A stretch of 64,000 nucleotides of DNA, taken from NCBI GenBank assembly GCA_038501785.1, contig JBAMJR010000260.1, forward strand, positions 1,840,001 through 1,904,000, in the 5' to 3' direction. The position numbers and the translations under genes are program-made. Position 1 is the first letter of the stretch. Every line of letters begins with the position of its first letter. This DNA is from Myoxocephalus aenaeus (lineage: Eukaryota; Chordata; Actinopteri; Perciformes; Cottidae). Below are positions 33,041 to 45,449 of this stretch, one piece after another. Below the pieces are notes generated by a model. It ran no database searches and was not told the DNA's origin. It saw only the letters and a program-made list of their open reading frames with translations.

Positions 33041-34506
33041 CACAGACAAAAAAAAAACGCCCATAGCAGACTTCCTCAAAGGTTAAAAATATTTCTGTAA
33101 CAGTTTCATCACCAACTGAACAGCAACCAGCTGAACAAGCGCATCTCTATGGAGGTGACGGGGATTTTCTCTGTCAACATCTCACATCTAGTTGTCTGAG
33201 TTGGACAACTAACGTTTCCGTGATTAATTCTGGATTCATTTCTTTTAGATCGATTGTTTGATGCGATAAAACCAAACTTCCAGCATTTGCATCTTCCAGA
33301 CATCTACGGTTTACTTACTTTAACAGCCTTTCCCTGTTTTTGTCAGCATTGCGGTCTTGTTTGAATACACTTTAGTGGGATTGTAAATGGGTAAAACTGG
33401 CCACAAGGCGCCGTACAGAAAGACAGATTCAAACAGTTAGTGTGAGATAACACGTCATACACGAATAACCTCACATGACTGTAACGGCTACCTGTTCACT
33501 TAACAAAGATAATTATTTTATGTGCAATTTGTTCTGCTTTCTCATAGTTATTGAGAGGGTTCCCGGCTGAAGTTACGTGATAAATAAGTCTGGGTAAGTA
33601 CGGAAGTGGCATTACTTAAGTAAAGAAGTTACGTCAACATAGACTTCTGCTTTCAGGCGGAACCCAAACAGCAGTATGCTGAGTTAAAGTCCTGCTTCTT
33701 TGCACTATCCAACCTTCTCCCTACAGAGTTTGTAGCTCTTTACACGGATGTGCATTACATACAAACTGTTGTGTGGGTTGTATATGATTTACAGTGCATT
33801 ACTTTTCACAAACACAGCTATAACAGTGCATGAGAACAGCCGTAGCAGCTACACACCGTCGTCCTGATTGAGCAGCTGAGTATCTGCCCTTCGTCTGCTG
33901 GAGAGTTGTCTTCAAAGGCAGTTTTGAAAAGCGACGTCATTTTAGGGTACGAGAGACACAAAATTTGCAAACGGAGACAGCGTCACGTTTCTCCGTAATC
34001 CTGCTGACAAACAAACAAACCCAACCGAAAACTAAATTCCCTCAGGGGAGGTAATAATAAATGACTAATTGCTTCACTAAGTTACCGGAAAAATAACTAA
34101 CAGGCTGACTGACAGACTGGATATCACTGGAATTCTGAGCTGGAATTGGATTCTGCAATCAAAAACACAATATTACAGGATTTTTTTTTTTTTAAACGGG
34201 ATTAATTGATATATTTTGGCCATTTAGGGAAGTGCATCTTTAAATTGTAATATAATGTACAAATATGTGTCAAAGTCAGAAGGGTAGAATTTTTGAATTT
34301 GTGCAAAAGCGTCACATTATATATATATATACCCCAGGAATGACACCCTGCCTTTTTTTAATCTCAAACACTAACAAGAATCTCTGAACAAAAACACAGT
34401 GACAGTGTCGTGAAACACGTTCAATCACCGCAAGTCAGAGAGACAAATATAAAGTTTCAATCGTTCACTGTGTGAAACACATCAGGACGTGAACGCAGGA
34501 ACCTCC

Positions 34507-34590
34507 TCCTTCTTCTTCTTCTTCTTCTTCTTCTTCTTCTTCTTCTTCTTCTTCTTCTTCTTCTTCTTCTTCTTCTTCTTCTTCTTCTTC
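34507..34590. repeat. (TTC)n microsatellite
   Basis: About 28 uninterrupted TTC units, an all-pyrimidine triplet array. Confidence 0.97.
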
Positions 34591-35706
34591 GGTTTCGTGG
34601 GAGTCCCCTCCTCACTGCAGATATTTACTTTAACGCCTTTTTTTTTTTAATCAAGTAACTGAGGTTTGAAACTGAACCGGCATGAATCGTATATTCCAGG
34701 TGGATGTTTTAAAGTCAGTACACCTGAGAGAGGACATAGTATAACCCACAGGACCGTGACGGATACTTCCCCCTGTACACAAAGTAGTACTTTATACTGT
34801 GTACTACTGATGACGATGACTGGATTGATTCTGCTTTTTTAAACACATGTGGTAATTATTGTTTCATGAAATATTGTAGTTTTCCGATTGTTTTGTCATT
34901 TGTTGTTATTATTGTCATTCACATATTTTTTTAAAATATTTTGTTCACTTTTTGCCTTGTATTTTAATCAAATATTTGTATTTGTTTTGTGTACGGACCC
35001 GGGGAAACGTATTCCCCTAACTAATGGGGCATTCTGGGTAAAGAAATATGTATTTTCTCATGTTTTATGTTTGCTCATTTCCTTGGAGACAATAAAGTTA
35101 AAAAGTCGTAATCTAAATAAAGCACCTTAGTCATTTATTTCAGTTTACGTACACCATAAACTATAGTGTTAATTCATCTGCAGCACAAGTCAACCTTCTC
35201 TTGTAAAAGATCCAAGCAAATTAATTAAATACTTGAAGGGTTTTTATGATTATCATGTATATCCCCCAGACACTGACCATAAATGCTCCATGCATATAAT
35301 AAATGTTCCAGCAGAGGACATAAACTTAATAAAAAGGTGCCGCTGCAGACTCACTAATTAGCACCACAGCCACAGTGGAGCTTTGCAGCGGCATCATGGA
35401 GCACAGCACCCAGCAGGAAGACAACATGTTCCTCCTATAGAACCATACAGAACCATACGGCACCCGGTGGACCATTACGGACATATTACCAGATATTATA
35501 AGATATTATGGAGCCTCAGAGCAATAACACCAGATAATGTTCTACGTGACTTTGATCACGAAACATGAGCATAAACATAATCAAAAGGTGCCATAAGGTC
35601 ACGACAGAGCGAGCAGCTCAGCTCACTGGAGGAATGTCGGATTATGAATATTAAACATGAACATGACAAAAAGACAGCTTCACAACAAGCACTGCATCAA
35701 GAGACA

Positions 35707-35709
35707 ATA

Positions 35710-35778
<69 letters not shown>
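35707..35778. repeat. (AT)n microsatellite
   Basis: About 72 bp of AT, self-complementary and able to extrude as a cruciform. Confidence 0.97.
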
Positions 35779-35780
<2 letters not shown>

Positions 35781-36073
35781 ATATAATAAAATGTGTCTGT
35801 AAATATGATCGGAATGTAATAAGGGAAACAGCAGAAGCATGACTGCCGCGTGATATAGTTATCATAACGCAGCCCGTGTCCCCGTATGGCGCGTGCAGAC
35901 ACACTATGATATGGATATTATAATATTATAGCAGGCTGTCAACACATCTGAGATCAGAAACAACAGAGGCGTGACTGACACGCTGTATGAATATTATAAT
36001 AACGTGACAGAGGTGACCGGAGCCGCGAATGCGCATTAAAAAGGCGCAAAATATAGCGTCGGACGCAGAAGAG

Positions 36074-36074
<1 letters not shown>

Positions 36075-36116
<42 letters not shown>
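36075..36116. repeat. (ATT)n microsatellite
   Basis: About 14 ATT units. Confidence 0.97.
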
Positions 36117-36118
<2 letters not shown>

Positions 36119-36245
36119 GTGGGACGTTAAAGAAGGAAAGAAAAATGAAAAAACGTACTGGAATGGCGAAGATGGAGACTCCTCTATCTCTGTCTCTTCT
36201 TCCTCCTCTCCTCTTCCTCTCTGGTCGGAAAGTCTGCAGCCTCCG

Positions 36246-36266
36246 TGTCTCTCTCTCTCTCTCTCG

Positions 36267-36340
<74 letters not shown>
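36246..36340. repeat. (CT)n microsatellite
   Basis: About 95 bp of CT with a few CG interruptions; followed at 36364-36397 by a (GGA)n run of opposite strand bias. Confidence 0.96.
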
Positions 36341-36343
<3 letters not shown>

Positions 36344-36516
36344 GTCGCCGTGCCTTCACTGTATGGAGGAGGAGGAGGAGGAGGAGGAGGAGGAGGGGGA
36401 GACCCAGACAGACAGACAGGAGGGAGAAGAGGATGATGATGGTGGCGATGATGAAGATGGTGGAGGGAGAATCAGACACTGCAGCAGCAGAAGAGGTAGA
36501 ACACGGCGGGTGTACA

Positions 36517-36705
36517 TCTCTCTCTCTCTCTCTCTCTCGTTCCTTCCGCCTCTTCCTTTTTCCTCTTTTTTTTATTTTTATTTTTTATTTCTCGGACGCG
36601 CACGCAAATCCCGGCGACGCGCCCGATGGAGAGCCAGCGGCGGGGCGCGCACATGCAGACTCTCCGAGGATGGCAATGCATTCCCTGCCTCTCTCTGCCA
36701 CACAC

Positions 36706-36746
<41 letters not shown>
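36517..36746. promoter_or_regulatory. GC-rich island between CT repeats
   Basis: Between two short (CT)n runs (36517-36538 and about 36703-36746) lies a CpG-rich stretch, about 36592-36662, with cggacgcgcacgc and ggcggggcgcgcac. It could be a 5' UTR exon or promoter fragment of myt1l, but no splice donor on the minus strand could be assigned with confidence. Confidence 0.25.
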
Positions 36747-36760
36747 GAATTAATTCCAAG

Positions 36761-36775
36761 CGTGTGTGTGTGTGT

Positions 36776-36838
<63 letters not shown>
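36761..36838. repeat. (GT)n microsatellite
   Basis: About 78 bp GT; a (CA)n run of about 28 bp lies at 36894-36921 in the opposite sense. Confidence 0.96.
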
Positions 36839-36839
<1 letters not shown>

Positions 36840-36894
36840 CGGCCCTGCAGTCAGTCTCTGGGTGTTTTGATTTTCCACCCCGCCGACCAGATCT

Positions 36895-36926
<32 letters not shown>

Positions 36927-37440
36927 AAAGTCTCTATAGGCGTTGAAATGCATCAGTGTGTAATTTCCTTTGTTCAGCTCTGTGTAACAAAGCAGTCAGA
37001 CTCTAATTTAGACTGTAACTTTATTATTATCATTACTCGTGTTAGGAGGCCCATTACTACATTTTCATTTTCTAAAGCTTAATAGATCATTAATAATGCT
37101 ATTAATTAAAGAAGTGTATAGTTTGTGGGATTGTCACTTTGCTTTATCTGTTTGTTTGTTTGTTTAGCTCTTTACTTTATTAAAAAACCCTCCGACGACT
37201 GTGAGAGTGTCTGCACCAAACTCCATTAAGAAAATCTTAGATTTAAGAAATTACAGTTTTGGGGCAGCGTTTTTTTTTTACAATCTCTCTCTACAATACT
37301 GAGGTGGTCAATTTGCTCACAGATGGAATAACACATCACAGTGTAGGTTCTGTTGCAGTCTGTGAAGCAGAGCAGCATGCAGCACAGTAGAGAAACGCCC
37401 CAAAACTACTTTTTTTGAATGGTCATGTGATGAAGCCATG

Positions 37441-37904
37441 TCAGGTCGACGGCGTACCTACGCCGTAGCTTACGCGTCGACGCAGACCCCTACGCCGTAG
37501 CCTGACGCGCACCTCCAAAAAATCCTAACTACGCGTCGCGTTGACGCGGACCGCAACGCTGTGATTGGTCCGCTCAGAACGTAATTTCCGGCGGTTGCTC
37601 TTTCCGGTTTGTCTTCCTACACCGCTATTTTTAAAGTTCTTGTAGACCGGTAGTAACAATGGACCAAACAGAAGAACGAATCATCGAGGAGGTCAGGAAA
37701 TACGACCACCTTTATAACTTTTCTTCGAGGGACTACAAAGACTGCAAAATGACATTAAACTCATGGCGAGAAATCGCGCAAAACACAGCCACACAGGCAC
37801 ACCCCCCTGGCGGATTGGCGGTTAATTGCAGAGCAACGCGGACCCTCGACGCAGAACTTCGAATGCTCAACGACTCCGTCAGGTCGACGGCGTCGTCGAC
37901 CTGA
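37441..37904 (+). mobile_element. Short DNA element with MADF fragment and TCAGGTCGACG ends
   Basis: The left end TCAGGTCGACG and the right end CGTCGACCTGA are inverted copies. The right end also holds a 36-bp palindrome (37874-37909; 15-bp arms around ggcgtc). The first 120 bp are extremely CpG-rich, with repeated cgccgtagc and cgtcgacgc words. Inside is a MADF-like ORF. MADF/Myb-like genes are typical partners of PIF/Harbinger transposases, so a Harbinger-type non-autonomous element is likely. No clear target-site duplication was found. Confidence 0.6.
37659..37904 (+). pseudogene. MADF-domain fragment
   Basis: The ORF begins MDQTEERIIEEVRKYDHLYN, then FSSRDYKDCKMTLNSWREIA. This is the first half of a MADF (Adf-1 type SANT) domain: an acidic start, LI/II-x-V-x-x-Y/H-LY, a conserved W (SWREIA). 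About 45 residues in, it runs into the terminal repeat sequence and loses similarity. Probably a truncated transposon-carried gene rather than a host gene. Confidence 0.6.
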
Positions 37905-37984
37905 CGGAGAAGCATGAATTAGGCTTTAGGCTCTGACTAGTGTCAGAATCCAAAGAAGAAGTCAGGTGATGCTGTTACAGAGTT

Positions 37985-38335
37985 TTTCTTTCCTGTTTCC
38001 GACCAGGTGACAACTTCCGGTTCTGAAGAGTGAAGCCAAAGCATTCTCTCCTGACCACCAGGGGGCGACTCCTCTGTTTGTATAGAAGTATATGCTTATT
38101 GTGTTGAAGCTGCATTCTCTCTCCTGACCACCAGGGGCGACTCCTCTGGTTGTATAGAAGTCTATAGAAAATTACTCGACTTCTCTCTTGATTTATTCCC
38201 TCAGTAAACATTGTAAACATGAGTTTATGTCTCAATCTCTTGTTTCAAGTCTTCTTCAATACAGCATGGTGTTCATTTAGTAAATTATAGTCATTTAGAG
38301 TCAAACAGACCATAAAGCAGGGGATGCTTTAGGGC
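37985..38335 (-). repeat. Dispersed repeat, copy 2 (inverted relative to copy 1)
   Basis: Reverse complement of the repeat at about 4020-4335, including ctcttgatttattccctcag and atgaacaccatgct-type words (on the minus strand), with two tandem copies of the ctctcctgaccaccaggggg...ttgtatagaag part. A fragment with the same ctcctgaccaccaggaggcg wording lies at about 42218-42285. Confidence 0.75.
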
Positions 38336-39173
38336 GGGGCTACGAGGTGATTGACAGGTTGACACCAGAGACGTCTACAGCGTCTCTATGTCACTCCTCA
38401 GTCCTAATATGGTCACTTCCTGTTCATCGGTTACAAAACGTCAGTTTCTGTGAAACACCACCAACTGCTCCTTCACCTTCAACCATTTTGTTATCATTGT
38501 AACCATGACAACAAAGATAATTATAACCCAGATAATAAACCTTACGAAGACATTTTTTGTATGCCTCAACCTGATGTAACCGGAACCATAATGATGTCAG
38601 ATCATTAATATAATATCTGTTCTCCACATGCATTCGTTCTGGATGGCAGTGTAATAAAGATGCTACGGGATGATTTAATTTGATTTAATTTGCTATTTTC
38701 ACTGATCACAACTATTTGTTTCAAAGAGCACTGTTTTATTATTTGTGAATAAATGTTTTGCAGTTTGACACCCTGAGGAATGTTTGCAACGAGGGTTTTA
38801 GGGGTCAAAGGGGTCAAAGGGCTCAAACGTTTGTGGCATCGAAGACACACATTCCATTTATGTTTAAAAGTAGGCACCTTCTTATTAAAACCCAGATCTC
38901 TGCATGTAAAAAATATAATAAACAGGGAGGTTTCCTGAACACTTTTTAACACATTAAGTTTTCTCAGCTGGTGGTTTGAGTGATTGACAAGTTTATTATG
39001 AAGATCCATAGCGGGAACCTTTTCCTTCCATCCTTCATCGTCCTCCTCCCTCGTCCACTCCGTCCTCCTTCCCCTTTGATCTCTTCTTTATTTATTTCCC
39101 TTCTTCATCCTCAAGTCCTGTCCTCCACCTTCCTCTTGCCCTTCACCTCATCTTCTTCCTCCTTGTCCTCACC

Positions 39174-39279
39174 CTTCTTCTTCTTCTTCTTCTTCTTCTT
39201 CTTCTTCTTCTTCTTCTTCTTCTTCTTCTTCTTCTTCTTCTTCTTCTTCTTCTTCTTCGTCTTCTTCTTCTTCTTCTTC
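39174..39279. repeat. (TTC)n microsatellite
   Basis: About 35 TTC units with one TCG interruption near 39258, within a longer pyrimidine-rich stretch (39030-39280). Confidence 0.97.
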
Positions 39280-39417
39280 CCTCCAGACCGGAGTGAACTG
39301 AGGACATGGAGACAGCGAGAGAGCAAGAGAGCGAGAGGTAGAGCGAGCTTGGTTTGAATGGGCTGACCTAGATAGACTCACCCTTCAATAAAACATAGAG
39401 ACTGAGAAAAGAAACAT

Positions 39418-39420
<3 letters not shown>

Positions 39421-39484
<64 letters not shown>
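39421..39484. repeat. (CT)n microsatellite
   Basis: About 64 bp pure CT. Confidence 0.97.
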
Positions 39485-39489
<5 letters not shown>

Positions 39490-41440
39490 CATTTTCATCT
39501 CAGTCAGTTTGAGCAACACACAAGTTTAAGCAAAAAGATAATTAGTTTGACTCGATATTGAATATAAAAGTTGTGGATATAAAATGAGCAAACGTCTTCA
39601 CATTTTCTGATCAGAAACGTTTAATTTCCATTTTCTTTTTTCCATTTACCGTAGTTTTATTGTACAAAAAAAATGCATCTGGGTTTGAAGACTTCTGACT
39701 TTGGCGCCCCCTGGTGGTGATAGTGAACATTTCCCCCTACAGGCAACAGAAATCTGACCCAAGAAAAATCAAAAAACTATGTGAAAGACGGACTAAAGAT
39801 GCACAGTTGCGAGGAAGAAGAGTACCGATTTAAAAGGTGGAACTGATCGTATTTGTCCCGAGTACAAACTGGTGAGCTTGAATCTCTCCCAGTTGCCAAG
39901 GCGTTATACTGGGTGTGTGCTTTGAGCTACAGAAAGTCAGAGAAAACTAAATAAACTTTCCCATCGTTCTCCTCGACAGTAAAACCCTGCCTCTCTTCAC
40001 TGAGTCACATTCTGGAAAATTTTGCAGAACTTTGTCTTCCCTCCGCAGTGAAAATAAAATATAAAATAACGACCTTGCTCTGTGCGCAGTTCAACTGGTG
40101 CATTTTGTTGGGAGCGGCGAGGCGGGTTTATCTGTGAAGCAGCTTTTCAACGAGGCCTTGCGGAAAAGAAAAACATTACAAAAAGACGTGAAAAGGACGT
40201 AAAAGCACGTCTCCTCACTAAGAACCTATGTAGACACATTCAATGAACCAAAGAAAATGCAACGGCAGAGAAATGCAGTAATGAACCAGAGAGTCTGGTT
40301 CCTCACGTCCATCAAAATAGATTACATTCACATCAACCGTATAAATGCGCTAGAAATTTGCTTAAAATGTACATCAACTTTTGATGGAAACAATATTTAA
40401 TTACCGTACATTTTCAAATAATGGCCTTTTTGTGTGACAAAGAGACAAAGAGAACTCATATTTTTAATTACCCCAGTTAATGCTAACTATCCACCATGTT
40501 TACCTTTTCTCTCGATAGATTCAACATTGTGTACGTTTTCACGTCACTAATTCCATCGGTTGCTTTTTTTTAAGACCAAAAAAAGTTGAGCGACACTGAA
40601 CTTCCTGCAGAATTTTCACATTAAAAGTCTTGCAGGTTTTATGGGTAAAGGCTCAGGCGGCAACCTGAATGTAGAAGTGCAATAAGATGCAGCTCCTAAA
40701 ATGTCCACTTGAGGTGCCATTGGCGAGTGAATGCCCATAAACTTCAATGGTAAAACGTCCAAATTTACATCAGAAATAAACATGTTTACATCCTGCTACA
40801 AAAGCTGTGTTTTTTTGTCTCTATAACTTATATCAATAATGAAAACTATACAGGGCATAAACTTTAAGATAACTCACCCGTTTGAATTATATTAAGGGTT
40901 AAAGTAAGGCATAATTAAGGGCGTGCACAGTCGTCGACAGCGAGAGATTATTTAAGTATTTTCATACTTAAATGTATGTAATTTGGGGCACAATTTAAAT
41001 GGGATCAAATAGTTATTTCTCTCTCGCCATTGACTACTGAAAACATATTCTTTCTGAAAAAGGGCTCCATGGGGGTCGACTGAAAGGGGCGGAGCTTCGC
41101 CTCTCTATTGGGCGGTATAAATCAAATGTTGTTGAGTTAATTAGAAGAAATATGAAAACATTATTTCTGTCATAAAAGCAGCGGAGTATAACGAGCCTGC
41201 TGTTGTGATTACTCTGTGGAAATGTACATCATATTAAAACTATATACAAGTAACATCAACCCCCGTTAATGTTTTTTTTAATTCACTTTTCTATCGGCCG
41301 GCTATTATTTGAAGACAAACTTTTCCATGAGAATTTACGACACACGAGAGAGGAAGGTGACCTTTGCTGTGATAGATCACAGAAACCAGAGCAAGTTTCA
41401 AGCCTCTGCAGGTTGCTTTTTGTCTGATCCCATTCACACC

Positions 41441-41442
<2 letters not shown>

Positions 41443-41512
<70 letters not shown>
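41443..41512. repeat. (CA)n microsatellite
   Basis: About 70 bp pure CA. Confidence 0.97.
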
Positions 41513-41514
<2 letters not shown>

Positions 41515-41629
41515 TCCATCATCCTCACACTGATCTAAGCTGCTTAGTCAGATTTCTGTGGTTCCTACCTGTTTGGATCTGAACCAACAGACGCACGCCG
41601 TCGACTTCTCTGGATGAATTCAGAGACGC

Positions 41630-41684
41630 TCTCCCTCTCCCTCCCCCTCCCTCTCTCTCTCACTCTCTCTCCCTTCTCCGCTCT

Positions 41685-41728
<44 letters not shown>
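41630..41728. repeat. CT-rich microsatellite
   Basis: Imperfect then pure (CT)n, about 99 bp, directly followed by the GC-rich stretch at 41.74-42.0 kb. Confidence 0.95.
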
Positions 41729-41732
<4 letters not shown>

Positions 41733-41739
41733 GGTCTGC

Positions 41740-42000
41740 AGTGTGTAGGTGTGCAGCAGTGTGTAATAGGTTTTTCAGTACAGCTCTGCAGCCTGGAGCC
41801 TCCACCGGGCTCAGTGGGAGAAAGTCAATTACAGCGGGTCTGAGCCTGGCCTGCAGGGGGGCGTATGGGAGGGAGATAAGACGCGTAAAGATGGCCGCCG
41901 CCGAGCGCTCCCCCTCGGCTGCATGCATGGGCGGCGAGCGGCTGCACTTTGCCCTCCTGCATCCCTCCTGACGCAGAGCCAGCAAAGCTGCAGCGGAGAA
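41740..42000 (-). promoter_or_regulatory. GC-rich candidate 5' exon or promoter of myt1l
   Basis: About 260 bp of GC-rich DNA with AAGATGGCCGCCGCCGAGCGC-like wording near 41889 (a YY1-type AAGATGGC motif common near vertebrate transcription starts) next to a long CT tract. It lies upstream of the myt1l start codon. It is the most promoter-like stretch between the gene and the transposon nest, but neither the transcription start nor a splice donor can be shown from sequence. Confidence 0.3.
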
Positions 42001-42454
42001 ACTGAAGCACAGGCGATAATGTGACATGTAGTTTATTCTAAGATACAACTTTGTTATCGATTCATTTCTCTTTTTTATTTCAGTTTAAATGCTCAGCCAG
42101 TAACTTTTTCAGTTTTTTTTCAAGAGCTCACGGTTGAGGACAATTCTATAAAATGTAGCTTTGTCAATTGTTTATATCCGTCACAATATCATTGTAGCGA
42201 TCACAGCTGGGAACATTGCTCCTGACCACCAGGAGGCGACTCCTCTGGTTGTATAGAAGTCCATGTGCATGTGTTAAAGCTGCATTGTCTTAGTGTTGTG
42301 GTACTTAGTTACAGCCAACTGAAAAACTAAATTATGGAAATTCCCAAACATTAAAACATTTGTTGGAGGAAACTTCAGCCCCGAATCATTGCTGTTTGAT
42401 ATCAATGAGTGACAGGAAGTAGAAGAACAGATAGTCAAGAAATAGGAAGCTGAG

Positions 42455-42455
<1 letters not shown>

Positions 42456-42526
<71 letters not shown>
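42456..42526. repeat. (GT)n microsatellite
   Basis: About 71 bp GT, extending with interruptions to 42551. Confidence 0.96.
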
Positions 42527-42532
<6 letters not shown>

Positions 42533-42624
42533 GCCGTGCGTGTGTGTGTGTTGTAAATCCTCGGCTCAGACGGCAACCAGGCGACAGAAAACCGGCTTTG
42601 TTGTTGTTATTGTTGTTGTCGACA

Positions 42625-42627
<3 letters not shown>

Positions 42628-42680
<53 letters not shown>
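42628..42680. repeat. (CA)n microsatellite
   Basis: About 53 bp CA, facing the GT array about 100 bp away. Confidence 0.96.
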
Positions 42681-42682
<2 letters not shown>

Positions 42683-43803
42683 TCCCAACACACGTAGAGA
42701 TTGGACCGGCTTTCAGCTGGTGTGTTTGTGTGGTCTCTTTTTTTTCATAGCGGCACAGAAAGCAGTGAAAACTGCAGTGTGTGTGTGTGTGATATTGTAC
42801 TTCTATATTTGTGAGGACTGATTTGAGGTTCAGACCTTAAACCTGCAATAACTGATGGTTTTTGGGCAACAAGTTGACATAACATTAACATAGCAACGCG
42901 TTTGAAGCTGATACGATGAACTTGACGATGACTTGATGAAGCAAACAGCTGCTTGTTTCCAGGTAACCGAACACCTCGATGATTCATTAGAAGTCTGGTT
43001 GTGTCATGAATTTAAATCCAATATTCTCTCTCTTGTCTCTGTTTTTGGTCTCCACCACTGATCTGCCTCTTTAGCTGCTAAATGCGTCACGTTATTCTCA
43101 TCCTGACTCAGCATATTTTGCTGCTTGGCTGGAAGCTCCTGTGCGGTTAATTTTGTGAAACGGTCGTGGGTTTGAGTCCAAAACACAAATCTTGGTTCGG
43201 GTTAGAAAAAAGATTCTGTCTCTTTAGTAACTTAAGCTATATGTAAAGGACACGGATGCCGGAACCCCTGGGTGAAAGTCCTGTGTTTGTTTAACCCACC
43301 CACCTCCACCTCCTGCCTGCCTTTAGCAGCAAGACGTTTTCACCCCCGTTTTCACAAGTTCCTAAAGTAACAAATAAACCACACACAAATGCTAAATACT
43401 CCCCCATGCAAATGTCTGACAATTGCAGCACTTTTTTTCAATAAGAGATTTAAATAAATTCTCGCAGGCAAAGGACCAACCACCAGGATCCTGTAGACCC
43501 CGAGCAGCGTCTGTCAGGCAGTCTGAAGTCAAGGTGAGAAAAGAATCAGGGGATCTGGTCCGGAGGAACAACGAGCAGAAACTCACGATAAACCGCGTGG
43601 AACTGCAGATTCAGGTTTTTTCGTTGTCGCTTTAAGAAAATAAATGACGTCTGCTTTTAAAAGTGGGGACATTTCATCCGGTCCTGGTCCCGTCAAAGGG
43701 CCGTTTGAGGGTTAAAGTTATTGTTAGATTGTATTTAACATTGTTAGGGGCTAGACAATGCATTATGTCAGATTAGGGTCCTCACAAGGACAGAAATACG
43801 ATA

Positions 43804-43903
<100 letters not shown>

Positions 43904-43970
43904 CTGAAAGCCGAAAGCTCCTGGCTGCACAGGATTAGCAGTCTTGCGTTTCAAACAGAGTGAATGTCAG

Positions 43971-44005
<35 letters not shown>
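43971..44005. repeat. (CT)n microsatellite
   Basis: About 35 bp pure CT. Confidence 0.96.
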
Positions 44006-44008
<3 letters not shown>

Positions 44009-44325
44009 GAAGCTAATAAGCTCCACTGGTTTCCCTCCTGCAGAGAGCTGATTACAGCGTTAAACCTCATATACCCCTGTTCACCTCCCAATACACCAAT
44101 ATCCTCCCCAATAAACTGCAATATACTGAACCTCCACACCTCAATATGCCGCACCGTGCACCCCGATGCACGATTACCGGACTGCTCGTCTCACGAGGGT
44201 TAGCCTTGCAATTTAAAGTATCCCATTATACCTGTACGTCTCCTTACATGTATTCCCACAAACACTTCCAGCACTTGCAAATATAAATCAATGAACGTAC
44301 TTATAAGTATTGTGTGTATCTTCTT

Positions 44326-44522
44326 CCTCTGAGCTATAGAGCTTCTTCCTCTATAGAGCTTCTTCCTCTAAACTATAGAGCTTCTACCTCTGAGCTATAG
44401 AGCTTCTTCCTCTATAGAGCTTCTACCTCTGAGCTATAGAGCTTCTTCCTCTATAGAGCTTCTACCTCTGAGCTATAGAGCTTCTTCCTCTATAGAGCTT
44501 CTACCTCTGAGCTATAGAGCTT
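44326..44522. repeat. 39-bp minisatellite
   Basis: Tandem units made of ctctgagctatagagcttct and tcctctatagagcttctac (39 bp together). About four full copies after a degenerate start. Each unit itself contains two related halves. Confidence 0.92.
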
Positions 44523-45407
44523 CATTAAAACACAGTTCATGTGATATTTTGCAGTTTAATCCCGACTCAATCCCACAAAACACTCACTGGAGCACCAAAA
44601 TGTGGATTGATCCGCCGCTTAAAATAGTCCCCCAAAAAATGCACTTTTTACTCTTTTTTTTTTTTAGATAAAACAATATATTTATATATACAGGACGATC
44701 AGAGAAAGAGAAAGACCCTTTTTTTGTATTTTTGTAGGTTTTGTTTGACAAAAAAAAAAAAAGCAATACATCCATTCTCCTCCTTTTAAACAACCTATTT
44801 TTTCAGGCAGATAATTACCAGATGTGTGACGTTGCCATGGCGCCACAAGGCCATTTCATAACTAATTGTGCTACACGTGAAGTAAAATCATGAAAACTTT
44901 CTGTTGACATGGCAACACATAAGTCACACTTTTCACCTTTTGGGTGTTTTGTTAACATTTATATTTTTGATTCTTCATTGTTACTCTGAAAACAACTTTT
45001 TTACCCAATATATATTCATACCCCTCCATGTAAGAGCACACCACCCAAAAGCTGTCTAACCTTTGACCTCTACTAATCAACGGCTCACACTTTCCTCCAT
45101 CACTCTTATGAACATCCATTTATTGCTTAATATAACAAACCATATATTTAAAATATGGAGTTATAAGGTCTCATATTGTCACATATACCACCGATAGAAG
45201 AGACAGTGAAGAGACACGGGAGCTGCAAGATGAATGCATCCTTTTTTCCTTTCCTTTCCTCTAATCCTTCACTTTGGTCCTTCCTCCATCCCTCCATCCT
45301 TAACACACGGAGCGTGAACGGCTGATTCTTTTTTTACCGATTTCCTTTCTGCGCTTTTCAAACTTTGACAATACAACGAGTCGTTCGCTCGTCAGTTTAC
45401 AGCCGTG

Positions 45408-45440
45408 TGCGTGCATGCGTGCGTGCGTGCGTGCGTGCGT
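45408..45440. repeat. (GCGT)n microsatellite
   Basis: About eight gcgt units with one gcat variant. Confidence 0.95.
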
Positions 45441-45449
45441 GCACAAACT

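Noticed and set aside
37659..37904. Host MADF-domain transcription factor gene
   Set aside because: The similarity ends after half a domain in a transposon terminal repeat, and no following exon was seen.
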